Assembly (NCBI GenBank): GCA_964632795.1 | Contig: CAZWEZ010000006.1 | Span: 1 to 61,859 of the forward strand | Origin: CAZWEZ01 sp964632795 | Lineage (GTDB): Bacteria; Pseudomonadota; Alphaproteobacteria; Rhodospirillales; 2-02-FULL-58-16 | Length of the DNA stretch: 61,859 nt | Direction: 5' to 3' | Shown here: one piece after another, positions 52,373-60,721 of the stretch | Numbering within the stretch: the first letter of the stretch is position 1 | Layout: every line of letters begins with the position of its first letter | Position numbers and translations under genes: made by a program | Notes under the pieces: model-generated | Database searches by the model: none | What the model was told of the DNA's origin: nothing | The model's input: only the letters and a program-made list of their open reading frames with translations

Positions 52373-52996
52373 TTATTTTTTCGACCCGATCCTCGGTTCC
52401 CGGCCGCCGATCAGGCGCCTGATGTTGGCGTGGTGGCGGACCACGGAGAACGCCGCCAGCAGCGCCGCCAGCAGGGTGTCCGGGAGGTCGGACAGCAGCG
52501 CCATGTAGACCGGCGCCGCGGACAGGGCGACCAGCGCGGCCAGCGACGAATAGCGGAAGATGGCCGCCGTCGCCAGCCAGGTCAGGCAGGCCAGCAGCCC
52601 CACCGGCCAGGCCGCCGCCAGCAGCACGCCGAGCGTCGTCGCCACCCCCTTGCCGCCCTTGAAGGCGAGCCACGGCGGGAAGTTGTGGCCGAGCACGGTG
52701 AACAGCCCGGCGGCCAGCCCGGTCATCGGTGCTCCGGCGGCGGCGCCCCACCAGGCGAACGCCGCCACCGCCACCACCCCCTTGCCGCCGTCCAGCACCA
52801 GGGTCGCCGCCGCCAACCCCTTGCGCCCAGTACGCAGGACGTTGGTGGCGCCGATATTGCCCGAACCGATGTCGCGGATGTCGCCGAGCCCGGAAAGGCG
52901 GGTCAGCACCAGGCCGAAGGGGATCGAGCCGAGAAGATACCCGCCCACGGCGGCGGCCAGGGTCTGCCATGCCAGCAACTCGCCGGCCCAGGACAT
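52373..52996 (-). CDS. plsY: Acyl-phosphate:glycerol-3-phosphate acyltransferase PlsY
   Basis: A 207-residue inner-membrane acyltransferase making lysophosphatidic acid. The three conserved loops are GSIPFGLVL, GSGNIGATNVLR and FKGGKGVATTLG. It starts 2 bp after the dihydroorotase-like gene's stop, an arrangement common in alphaproteobacteria. Confidence 0.95.
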   Translation of the reverse strand: MSWAGELLAWQTLAAAVGGYLLGSIPFGLVLTRLSGLGDIRDIGSGNIGATNVLRTGRKGLAAATLVLDGGKGVVAVAAFAWWGAAAGAPMTGLAAGLFTVLGHNFPPWLAFKGGKGVATTLGVLLAAAWPVGLLACLTWLATAAIFRYSSLAALVALSAAPVYMALLSDLPDTLLAALLAAFSVVRHHANIRRLIGGREPRIGSKK

Positions 52997-52998
52997 GA

Positions 52999-54315
52999 TT
53001 AGTCGTCCAGCTTGAAGACGGTGCGGCCGTCGATCACCGTGCGCAGGACCCGGCCCTGCACCGGGCGGCCGTCAAACGGCGTGTTCTTGGACTTGCTGAG
53101 CAGGTCGTCGGCCTCCACCTTCCAGCCGCGCTGGGGGTCGAACACCACCAGGTCGGCCGGCGCTCCCTTGTCGAGCCGCCCGGCGGGCAGCCCCAGCAGG
53201 TCGGCCGGGGCGCGGGTGATCAGCCCCAGCGTCTCGAGCAGCGACAGGTGGCCGTTGTGGTGCAGCTCGAGGGTTACCGCCAACAGGGTCTCGACCCCGA
53301 TGCCGCCGAAGGCGGCCTGGGCGAAGGGCAGCCGCTTGGCGTCCTCGTCCTGGGGCGCGTGGTCCGAGGCGATGGCGTCGATGGTGCCGTCGACCAGCCC
53401 GGCGACCACCGCCTGGCGGTCGTCCTCGTCGCGCAGCGGCGGCGACAGCTTGGCGAAGGTCCGGTAATCGCCGAGCGCGGTCTCGTTCAGCGCGAAATAC
53501 GGCGGCGCGGTGTCACACGTCACGTCCAGCCCCTGGGCCTTGGCCCGGCGCACCGCATCGATGGCGTCGGCGGTCGACAGGTGGGCGAAGTGGAGCCGCG
53601 CCCCGGTCATCGTGGCGAGGCGGATGTCGCGTTCGACGATGATGGTTTCGGCCTCGCGCGGGATTCCCGACAGGCCGAGGCGGGTCGCCATCTCGCCCGA
53701 GTTCATGTCGCCGCCAGCGGCCAGGCTGGGCTCCTCGGGGTGCTGGATGATGAGCAACCCGAAGGTGGCGGCGTAGCTCAAGGCCCGGCGCATCACCTGG
53801 GCGTCGGCGACCGTCTTGACGGCGTCGGTGAAGGCCAGCGCCCCGGCTTCCGAAAGCATCCCCATTTCGGCAATCACCTGGCCCTCCAGGCCCTTGGTCA
53901 CGGCGCCGTAGGTGTAGACCTTGGTCAGCCCCAGCTTGCGCGCCCGGCGGGCGACGAACTCGACCACCGACATGTCGTCGATCACGGGAATGGTGTTGGG
54001 CAGGGCGACCATCGAGGTGATGCCCCCGGCCGTCGCCGCGCGGCCGGCCGAGGCCAGCGTCCCCTTGTGCTCCTCGCCCGGTTCGCGCAACTGGACCCGG
54101 ATATCGACCAACCCCGGGGCCAGGCAGGCGCCGGCGCAATCGACCTCGCGGATGCCGTCGGGAACCCCGTCGGCGAACAGCCCGGGCCCGAAGTCGGCGA
54201 TCGTCTCGCCGTCGGTGAGCAGCGCCCCGGTCCGATCCAGGCCCGAGGCCGGGTCCAACAGCCGGGCGTCGAGATAGGCCACCCGGCCCAGGGGTTCGCC
54301 GGTCCCGGGCGTCAT
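52999..54315 (-). CDS. Dihydroorotase homologue, probably non-catalytic (PyrX/PyrC'-like)
   Basis: A 438-residue amidohydrolase-fold protein. The metal-binding HxH of dihydroorotases is replaced: the DxHxHLREPG block reads DIRVQLREPG, with Arg73 and Gln75. A second site, DHAPH, reads DHAPQ (Gln322). Other parts (LHFAHLS, late VVFDP) are kept. In Pseudomonas, such pseudo-dihydroorotases are structural partners needed for aspartate carbamoyltransferase activity. Here it is coupled to pyrB by a 4-bp overlap. If it is inactive, a true dihydroorotase must lie elsewhere. Confidence 0.88.
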   Translation of the reverse strand: MTPGTGEPLGRVAYLDARLLDPASGLDRTGALLTDGETIADFGPGLFADGVPDGIREVDCAGACLAPGLVDIRVQLREPGEEHKGTLASAGRAATAGGITSMVALPNTIPVIDDMSVVEFVARRARKLGLTKVYTYGAVTKGLEGQVIAEMGMLSEAGALAFTDAVKTVADAQVMRRALSYAATFGLLIIQHPEEPSLAAGGDMNSGEMATRLGLSGIPREAETIIVERDIRLATMTGARLHFAHLSTADAIDAVRRAKAQGLDVTCDTAPPYFALNETALGDYRTFAKLSPPLRDEDDRQAVVAGLVDGTIDAIASDHAPQDEDAKRLPFAQAAFGGIGVETLLAVTLELHHNGHLSLLETLGLITRAPADLLGLPAGRLDKGAPADLVVFDPQRGWKVEADDLLSKSKNTPFDGRPVQGRVLRTVIDGRTVFKLDD

Positions 54316-55280
54316 CGCCCGGCCTCCGGATGGGGCAGGTTGAGGGCCAATATCTCGAGGCAGGCCATGCGCACCGCGACCCCCATCTCGACCTGCTCGC
54401 GGATCGCGCTGCGGCCGATGTCGTCGGCGACCAGCGAGTCGATCTCGACGCCGCGGTTCATCGGCCCGGGGTGCATGACCAGGGCGTCCGGCTTGGCGTT
54501 GGACAGCTTCTCGTAGTCGAGCCCGAAGAAGTGGAAGTACTCGCGGATCGAGGGGAAGAAATTGGCGTGCATGCGCTCGGACTGGAGGCGCAGCATCATC
54601 ACGATGTCGCAGTCCGCGAGGCCCTTGTTCATGTCGTGGAAGACCTCGACGCCCAGCTTCTCGGCCTGGGCCGGGATCAGGGTCTTGGGGCCGATCAGGC
54701 GGACCCGCGCCCCCATGGTGTTGAGCAGGTGGATGTTGGAACGGGCCACCCGGGAATGGACGATATCGCCGCAGATCGCCACCAGCAGCCCCGACAGGCG
54801 GCCGGTGCGCCGCCGGATGGTGAGGGCGTCGAGCAGGGCCTGGGTGGGGTGGGCGTGGCTGCCGTCGCCGGCGTTGATCACCGCGCAGTTGACCTTCTCG
54901 GACAGCAGCTTGACGGCGCCCGAGTCGGAATGGCGCACCACCAGCACGTCGGGGTGCATGGCGTTCAGCGTCATCGCGGTGTCGATCAGGGTCTCGCCCT
55001 TCTTGATCGCGCTGGTCGAGGTGGTCATGTTGATGACGTCGGCGCCGAGCCGCTTGCCGGCCAGCTCGAACGAGGTCCGGGTGCGGGTCGAGGCCTCGAA
55101 GAACAGGTTGATGATCGAGCGCCCGTGGAGCAGGGTCTTCTTCTTGTCGGCCTGCCGGTTCTGGTCGACGTAGCTTTCGGCGCGGTCCAGCAGAAGGGTG
55201 ATGACGTCGGGCGAAAGCCCTTCGATTCCGAGCAGGTGGCGGTGGGGGAAGGAGGGGGTGTCCTGGGCGCCGGATGTCAT
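54312..55280 (-). CDS. pyrB: Aspartate carbamoyltransferase catalytic subunit
   Basis: A 322-residue enzyme for the first committed step of pyrimidine synthesis. STRTRTSFELAGKRLG binds carbamoyl phosphate and HPGPMNRGVEI is the C-terminal block. Length is usual. It overlaps the pseudo-dihydroorotase gene by ATGA. No pyrI regulatory subunit is present, consistent with the PyrB/PyrX type complex. Confidence 0.96.
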   Translation of the reverse strand: MTSGAQDTPSFPHRHLLGIEGLSPDVITLLLDRAESYVDQNRQADKKKTLLHGRSIINLFFEASTRTRTSFELAGKRLGADVINMTTSTSAIKKGETLIDTAMTLNAMHPDVLVVRHSDSGAVKLLSEKVNCAVINAGDGSHAHPTQALLDALTIRRRTGRLSGLLVAICGDIVHSRVARSNIHLLNTMGARVRLIGPKTLIPAQAEKLGVEVFHDMNKGLADCDIVMMLRLQSERMHANFFPSIREYFHFFGLDYEKLSNAKPDALVMHPGPMNRGVEIDSLVADDIGRSAIREQVEMGVAVRMACLEILALNLPHPEAGR

Positions 55281-55330
55281 GGCCCGGCACTATAGGACCC
55301 CGCGGGCGGGCTAAGCAAGACGCGGAACGA

Positions 55331-56509
55331 TCAGGCCATGGCCCCGGTTCCCGGATAGGCCTTTTGAAATGGCTCGTCGTCTTCGAAGCGGGTCGGCCGA
55401 TAGGGCTCGATGGGGAGGATTCGACTGGCCCCGAATGCCATCTTCTCGGCCACCATCATGGAGATGCACGGGGCAAGTTTGAAGCCGCCCCCGGAGAGGC
55501 CGCAAATCGCGATCAGGCCGTCTTTCCCGGGAAAGCCCCCGATCAGGGGGTTGCTGTCGGGCGAGATGTCGTAGCGTCCCGCCCAGTGCGAAGTGATACG
55601 TCCGCCGTCGAGGCCGCGGAAGCAGTTCTCTAAATTCCGCAGGAAATGTCCGGCGCCGTCCCTTGGCAGGCTCTCATCGAGGGGATCGGGACGGGTCATG
55701 GCGCTGCCCCTGTTGGAGTCGCCGAACAGCATCCCGCCGTCTTGCGGGCGGTTGTAGCAAACCCCGGGAAGGTCGCGGACGACGGGGAATCGCTTGCCCG
55801 CATATTCCTCGTCGAAGCCAAAGTGGACGACCTTGTGATTGGTAATTTCGTACGGATAGTGAATTCCAACGGTCTCGGTGAGGGTGTTGGTCCACGCCCC
55901 GGCGGCGACGACCACGGTTTCACCGCATATGATCCCGTCGTCCGTTTCCACCCCGTCGACCTTGTCCTCCCGGGATTCCACCAGACGCCGGACGCCGACG
56001 CCCTGGCGGATTTCGACGCCCCCTCGGCGGGCCGCGTCGGCATAGCCGGTGGTTGTCAGGTGCGGATCGGCATAACCCGATAAGGGCTCGTATGCCGCCA
56101 GGGCGATGCGGGCGGGATTGAGCAGGGGATGGATTTCCAGGGCCTGACGGGTGTCGATCAAGTCGACCTCGGCGCCGGTTTCCCGTTGCATCTTGATGTT
56201 GCGCCGCAAATCTTCCGCTGCATCGGCGTCCGAGAAGATCAAATAGCCGCATCTCTCGAACCCCGATGAGCCACCGACCCGCTCGCTGAAATCGGCCAGA
56301 ACGTCGCGCCCGGTGGTGGCCATTCGGCAGGTCAGCGGATTCGAATAGTGGGTGCGCACGATGGCGCAACTCTTCGCGGTATCGCCCGAACATACGGCGC
56401 CTTTGTCCAATATTAGAATGGAACGGCCGTCCAATTCGGCCAGATAGAATGCAAGGGAGCATCCGATCACGCCGCCGCCGATGATTATCGTGTCGTAGGC
56501 CTTGGCCAT
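55331..56509 (-). CDS. FAD-dependent amine/amino-acid oxidase (DadA/SoxB-like)
   Basis: A 392-residue DAO-fold flavoenzyme. The FAD motif GGGVIGCSLAFYLAEL (about 10-25), CSGDTAKSCAIVRTHYSN at the histidine/cysteine flavin region, and ICGLSGGGFKLAPCISMM near the C terminus resemble sarcosine-oxidase beta or glycine oxidases. It oxidises a secondary or primary amine. GGAGGAGG precedes ATG 56509. It is divergent from a GntR gene and next to an amino-acid-type importer, so it likely works in that cassette. Confidence 0.88.
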   Translation of the reverse strand: MAKAYDTIIIGGGVIGCSLAFYLAELDGRSILILDKGAVCSGDTAKSCAIVRTHYSNPLTCRMATTGRDVLADFSERVGGSSGFERCGYLIFSDADAAEDLRRNIKMQRETGAEVDLIDTRQALEIHPLLNPARIALAAYEPLSGYADPHLTTTGYADAARRGGVEIRQGVGVRRLVESREDKVDGVETDDGIICGETVVVAAGAWTNTLTETVGIHYPYEITNHKVVHFGFDEEYAGKRFPVVRDLPGVCYNRPQDGGMLFGDSNRGSAMTRPDPLDESLPRDGAGHFLRNLENCFRGLDGGRITSHWAGRYDISPDSNPLIGGFPGKDGLIAICGLSGGGFKLAPCISMMVAEKMAFGASRILPIEPYRPTRFEDDEPFQKAYPGTGAMA

Positions 56510-56601
56510 CCGCCTCCTCCATTGCCGCGACGACGGCTCAATCTCCGTGCGGCCCCTCTGCGCGCCGGGGCTTTCGACGGCCATCGGGGATCGGCGCGCC
56601 A

Positions 56602-56631
56602 TTGACACGGGCAACCGGGAAACATTAGTGT
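56602..56631 (+). promoter_or_regulatory. Promoter of the GntR gene, probably leaderless transcript
   Basis: A perfect TTGACA -35 (56602-56607) and a fair TAGTGT -10 (56626-56631) are 18 bases apart. Transcription would start close to 56638, which is the A of the ATG. No ribosome site is present in front of the gene, which fits a leaderless mRNA. Confidence 0.5.
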
Positions 56632-56637
56632 ACATCC

Positions 56638-57435
56638 ATGAATCAAACTTGGTCTATACCAGAAGCGGATACGTGGTCTATACCAGATAATGCCCGGAGA
56701 TCGTGGGACCGCAAAATTCCCTATTACTTGCGCATTCGGGATCATTTCGCGTCATTGATAGATACCGGCCGGTTGGCTCCGGGGATGAAACTGCCCCCGG
56801 AACGCACGCTCGGCGACCGCTTCGCCATTACCAGGGTCACCGTCCGTCAGGCGCTCATGCAGCTCGAGGCCGAAGGGCTCATCTATCGGCAAAACCGCCG
56901 CGGCTGGTTCGTTTCACCGCCGAGGATCCAATACGATCCGACCGCCAACGTCAGTTTCACCGAAAGTGCGACGCGCCAAGGCCGGGTCCCCGGCATAACC
57001 GTCTTGTCGAAGGAACGAATTCCGGCCACCACTTGGGAGAGCGAATACCTCGACATCGCCGAGGGCGATCCGATTTTTCTCATTCGCCGGCTGCGCTCGG
57101 TCGACGGACGCACGGTCCTCCTCGAGCACATTCATGTGGTTGCCGAGAGATTCCCCGGTCTTCTGGAGCACGCGCTCGACAGCTCGTTGACGGAATTGAT
57201 ATCCGAGCAGTACGGGGTCAACGAACATCGCGCCCGGATCGTCATGCGCCCGACCGCGTTGTCTGACCTCCAGGCCCGGGCCCTGGAGGTCGCGGCGGGG
57301 ACGCCCAGTTTGTATCTTTGCCGGGTCATTCACGATCAGTTCGACAATGTGATAGAATTCGACCAGGAGTTCTGGCGTTTCGATGCGCTCGATATCTGTG
57401 TCGGGGTAAACGAAACGGCGCAAGAGGAAACATAA
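56638..57435 (+). CDS. GntR/HutC-type transcriptional regulator with UTRA domain
   Basis: A 265-residue regulator. The N-terminal winged helix-turn-helix (about 27-95) reads YYLRIRDHFASLI, LPPERTLGDRF and TRVTVRQALMQLEAEGL. The UTRA ligand domain follows (about 115-255). The first 20 residues contain TWSIP twice because two operator palindromes lie in the coding sequence. The start at 56638 is the only ATG that keeps the helix-turn-helix. It should be repressed by its own product; its ligand is presumably the imported amine. Confidence 0.9.
   Translation: MNQTWSIPEADTWSIPDNARRSWDRKIPYYLRIRDHFASLIDTGRLAPGMKLPPERTLGDRFAITRVTVRQALMQLEAEGLIYRQNRRGWFVSPPRIQYDPTANVSFTESATRQGRVPGITVLSKERIPATTWESEYLDIAEGDPIFLIRRLRSVDGRTVLLEHIHVVAERFPGLLEHALDSSLTELISEQYGVNEHRARIVMRPTALSDLQARALEVAAGTPSLYLCRVIHDQFDNVIEFDQEFWRFDALDICVGVNETAQEET
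56650..56661. promoter_or_regulatory. GntR operator O1 inside the regulator's coding start
   Basis: TGGTCTATACCA is a near-perfect palindrome of the HutC/NagR class of operators. It lies 13 bases after the predicted transcription start. Confidence 0.75.
56674..56685. promoter_or_regulatory. GntR operator O2 inside the regulator's coding start
   Basis: An identical TGGTCTATACCA follows O1 with 24 bases between centres, about two helical turns and a bit, suited to cooperative binding of two dimers. Confidence 0.75.
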
Positions 57436-57463
57436 AAACAAGAAACTCGAGGGGGGAAGCAAG

Positions 57464-58219
57464 ATGACCGGTGAAACACCGATCGTGGTGGTCAACGATA
57501 TCTGCAAGACCTTCGACGTCCCGGGGCGCGACCCGGTCCATGCCCTTCAACACGTTACCAACCACGTCGACAAGGGCGAGGTCCTGGTCCTGATCGGACC
57601 GAGCGGTTCCGGCAAAAGCACCTTCCTTCGGGCGCTCAACGGACTGGAGGCCGTCGACAGCGGCTCCATCGTCATCGACGGCGTCGAGCTCACCGACCCC
57701 AAGACAAACCTCAACAAGTTGCGTCAGGGCGTCGGCATGGTTTTCCAGCACTTCAACCTGTTCCAGCACAAGACGGCGCTTGAAAACATCACCATGCCCC
57801 AGACGGTGGTTCTCAAGCGCTCCCAGCAGGAAGCCGACGAAATCGGCCACCAACTGCTCGAGCGCGTCGGCATCGGCGACAAGGTGGATTCCTATCCAAG
57901 CCAGCTTTCCGGCGGTCAGCAGCAACGCGTCGCCATCGCCCGTTCGCTGGCCATGACCCCAAAGGTCATGCTGTTCGACGAAGTGACATCGGCGCTCGAC
58001 CCGGAAACGATCGGGGGCGTGCTCGATCTGATGGTGGAACTGGCCGCCGACGGCACGACCATGGTCGTCGTCACCCACGAAATGGGCTTTGCCCGCAAAG
58101 CGGCCGACCGCGTCATTTTCATGGACCAAGGCAGGATCATCGAAGAGGGTCTTCCCGACACCGTCTTCGACGATCCCCGGCACGAGCGCACCCGCACCTT
58201 CCTGAGCCAGATTATTTAG
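57464..58219 (+). CDS. Polar amino-acid ABC transporter ATP-binding protein (GlnQ-like)
   Basis: A 251-residue ATPase with Walker A GPSGSGKST, FQHFNLFQHKTALENI, signature LSGGQQQRVAIARSL, Walker B VMLFDEVTSALDPE and H-loop THEMGFA. It is of the amino-acid importer class. It starts 28 bp after the GntR gene, so it is probably in the same self-regulated transcript, while binding protein and permeases have their own promoter. Confidence 0.95.
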   Translation: MTGETPIVVVNDICKTFDVPGRDPVHALQHVTNHVDKGEVLVLIGPSGSGKSTFLRALNGLEAVDSGSIVIDGVELTDPKTNLNKLRQGVGMVFQHFNLFQHKTALENITMPQTVVLKRSQQEADEIGHQLLERVGIGDKVDSYPSQLSGGQQQRVAIARSLAMTPKVMLFDEVTSALDPETIGGVLDLMVELAADGTTMVVVTHEMGFARKAADRVIFMDQGRIIEEGLPDTVFDDPRHERTRTFLSQII

Positions 58220-58270
58220 AACCTGTTTGGAAAGTCGATCACGGGTTGCGCGGAAAGACTTCGGAGTTTT

Positions 58271-58282
58271 TGGTATAGACCA
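58271..58282. promoter_or_regulatory. GntR operator O3 upstream of the binding-protein gene
   Basis: TGGTATAGACCA is the reverse orientation of the O1/O2 motif, 115 bp upstream of the gene at 58398. Confidence 0.75.
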
Positions 58283-58293
58283 GAATTAAAACC

Positions 58294-58305
58294 TGGTCTA
58301 TACCA
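58294..58305. promoter_or_regulatory. GntR operator O4 upstream of the binding-protein gene
   Basis: TGGTCTATACCA, 23 bases centre to centre from O3, repeats the paired layout seen in O1/O2. A half site TGGTCT follows at 58309. Confidence 0.75.
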
Positions 58306-58397
58306 AGATGGTCTGGGTTTCGGAAGCCCCAGGACAAGATTCCTGAAAAAGGAACATCCGTCCGACGAGGACAAGACAGCAAAGGGAGATTGACGAG

Positions 58398-59210
58398 ATG
58401 AACCGATTCACCAAACTGCTAACTCTGGGTATCTGCGCATTGGGACTGAGCGTGTTTGCCCACAACGCGTTGGCCGATGTGGTCAGCGATATCGTCAAGC
58501 GGGGGGAATTGCGCGTCGCCGTACAGACCCAGGGACCACCGGTGAGCTACGTCGACACCAAGGGCAACCGCACCGGCTTCGCGGTCGAGCTCGTCAAGAT
58601 GATGGCCGAGGACATGGGCGTGAAGCTCAAGCTTCTCGACTACGACTGGAAGGGACTGATCCCCGCCGTCACTTCGGGCAAGGCTGATTTCCTGGCCGCC
58701 GACATGACGCCTAAGCCCAAGCGTGCGCTGGTTCTGATTTTCACCGAACCGTACATGTACAGCCGAAACGTCATTTACGCGAAGAAGTCCAAGCCGTTCA
58801 GGAAATGGCAGGACGCCTGCGTCAAGGGTGTCTCGGTCGCCGTGGTCCAGGGCAGCAGCAACGTCGGAGTGCTCAAGGCCAAGTGCCCGCTGGCGACGAT
58901 CAAGGAATTCGCCGGCGGCGGGCCCGCCGTCGCCCAGGCCGTCTCCGCCGACCGCGCCGATGCCGGGATCAACGACGAGGCCTCGGCAAAAGGGTATATG
59001 ATCGAGTATCCGGAATTCTGGATTCTCGATGGCGCGCCCGATAGAGGGCCGCTCAGCTTCGCCACCCGGCCCGAGGAAACCCACCTGGTCAGGTGGATGG
59101 ACAACTACTTGATGTTGATCAAGGCCGACGGCCGCATGGACAAGCTCTTGGACTACTGGATGTTTGGCACCGCCTGGAAGACGGAGCAGACGCCAGTGCC
59201 GAAACAATAG
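58398..59210 (+). CDS. Amino-acid-type ABC transporter substrate-binding protein
   Basis: A 270-residue periplasmic protein with signal peptide (about 1-26, ALADVV cleavage). RVAVQTQGPPVSYVD, RTGFAVELVKMMAEDMG and AVVQGSSNVGVLKAKCPLA belong to the HisJ/GlnH fold. Two cysteines around residues 141-163 may form a disulfide. It is the first gene of the second transcript of the cassette, just after operators O3/O4. Confidence 0.92.
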   Translation: MNRFTKLLTLGICALGLSVFAHNALADVVSDIVKRGELRVAVQTQGPPVSYVDTKGNRTGFAVELVKMMAEDMGVKLKLLDYDWKGLIPAVTSGKADFLAADMTPKPKRALVLIFTEPYMYSRNVIYAKKSKPFRKWQDACVKGVSVAVVQGSSNVGVLKAKCPLATIKEFAGGGPAVAQAVSADRADAGINDEASAKGYMIEYPEFWILDGAPDRGPLSFATRPEETHLVRWMDNYLMLIKADGRMDKLLDYWMFGTAWKTEQTPVPKQ

Positions 59211-59310
59211 GCGAAGATAAGCGCCTTCGTTGCGATCCCGGGGGCTCCGCCGGCATGGTGGAGCCCCCGTTATAGCGACCGGACAGGTTCCGGAAATCCG
59301 GCGGTAATCC

Positions 59311-59994
59311 ATGGATTGGATCCTCGATTTCTACAACTACCGCGTCGCCGTCCAGTATGTACCGGAGTTCACGCGGGGCATTACGGCGACCGCCTGGATT
59401 TCGGCGGTGTCGCTGGTTTTGTCCCTGGTCATCGGCACGGTGGCCGCCATCATGCGGATGTCCGCCAACCCGATCCTGTGGCGCATCGCCGCCGGCTACG
59501 TGCAGGCGATCCGCTCGACGCCGCTGCTGATCCAGATCTATGTGATCTATTTCAGCCTGCCGGCGCTGCCCCTGCTCGGCCGCCGCCTGGACGAGATCGA
59601 AGGGGGCATCATCGCGCTCGGCCTCAACGCCGGCGCCTACATGAGCGAGATCATCCGCGCCGGCATCGAGTCCATCTCACGCGAGCAGGTCGAGGGCGCC
59701 CAGTCCGTCGGCATGACCTATCTGCAGCGCATGCGTCACGTGGTGCTGCCGCAGGCTTTCGCCAACGTCCTGCCGCCGCTGCTCGGCCAGACGGCGGTTC
59801 TCATCAAGGACTCATCCCTGGTCAGTTTCATCGGCGTCTTCGAGCTTTTCGGCGCCGGCTTGACGGTTCTCAGCGAGCGGCTGATGCCCAACGAAGCGTT
59901 CCTTACGGTCGCCGTCCTATACCTGGCGATTTACGGGGTCATGCTGTTTCTCTCCGATTACGCTCAGCGCCGACTGGGCGGGGTTCGGGGCTGA
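59311..59994 (+). CDS. Amino-acid-type ABC transporter permease (first)
   Basis: A 227-residue inner-membrane protein of the HisM/GlnP family with five spans. QAIRSTPLLIQIYVIYF and the coupling loop EGAQSVGMTYLQRMRHVVLP are typical. The stop is one base before the next ATG. Confidence 0.93.
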   Translation: MDWILDFYNYRVAVQYVPEFTRGITATAWISAVSLVLSLVIGTVAAIMRMSANPILWRIAAGYVQAIRSTPLLIQIYVIYFSLPALPLLGRRLDEIEGGIIALGLNAGAYMSEIIRAGIESISREQVEGAQSVGMTYLQRMRHVVLPQAFANVLPPLLGQTAVLIKDSSLVSFIGVFELFGAGLTVLSERLMPNEAFLTVAVLYLAIYGVMLFLSDYAQRRLGGVRG

Positions 59995-59995
59995 T

Positions 59996-60670
59996 ATGAC
60001 CACGTTCGATGTGATTTCGGCCACCATGCCCTTCCTTCTGGAAGGATTGTGGATGACCTTCAAGATTTCGCTCATCACTATCATCTGCGGAAGTCTGCTC
60101 GGCTTCGTCGTCGGGATGCTGCGTACGGTGGGCGGCTGGCTCGTTTACGCGGCGCTGGGACTTTACATCCATACGTTGCGGGGGACGCCGTTCCTGGTCC
60201 ATCTCTACATCATTTACTTCGTGCTGCCGGCGACGGGAATTTCGTGGCTGCAGCTGGAAGCCTTTCCGGCGGCGGTGATCGCCCTCAGTCTCTACACCTC
60301 GACCTACGTGTCGGAGATCGTGCGGGCGGCGATCCAGGCGGTGCCCCGCGGCCAGACCGAAGCGGCGCGCTCGACCGGAATGACGACCCTACAGTGCATG
60401 TGGCACGTGGTGCTGCCCCAAGCCCTGAAACTGATGATCCCGCCGATGGGCGGTATTTACGTCATCATCATCAAGGGCACTTCCATCGTCTCGGTCATCG
60501 GCATCGCCGAGTTGGTCCGGGCCGGTGAACACGCCACCCAGCGCCACCCCAGGGAACTGATGGTGATCTACGGTCTGACGGCGCTGATGTACTTCACCTA
60601 CTGCTATCCCGTCCTGCGTATCGCCCGCTGGGCCGAAAGCAAGTTCGGCAGCGTTCGCTTGCCGTCGTGA
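59996..60670 (+). CDS. Amino-acid-type ABC transporter permease (second)
   Basis: A 224-residue partner permease with LRGTPFLVHLYIIYFVLPA and the coupling loop EAARSTGMTTLQCMWHVVLP. It forms a heterodimer with the preceding one and is followed 51 bp later by the isomerase gene. Confidence 0.93.
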   Translation: MTTFDVISATMPFLLEGLWMTFKISLITIICGSLLGFVVGMLRTVGGWLVYAALGLYIHTLRGTPFLVHLYIIYFVLPATGISWLQLEAFPAAVIALSLYTSTYVSEIVRAAIQAVPRGQTEAARSTGMTTLQCMWHVVLPQALKLMIPPMGGIYVIIIKGTSIVSVIGIAELVRAGEHATQRHPRELMVIYGLTALMYFTYCYPVLRIARWAESKFGSVRLPS

Positions 60671-60721
60671 GTCGGACCGGCTCGCGCCGACGGCAACCAG
60701 GGATCAAGGACGAAACAAAAA

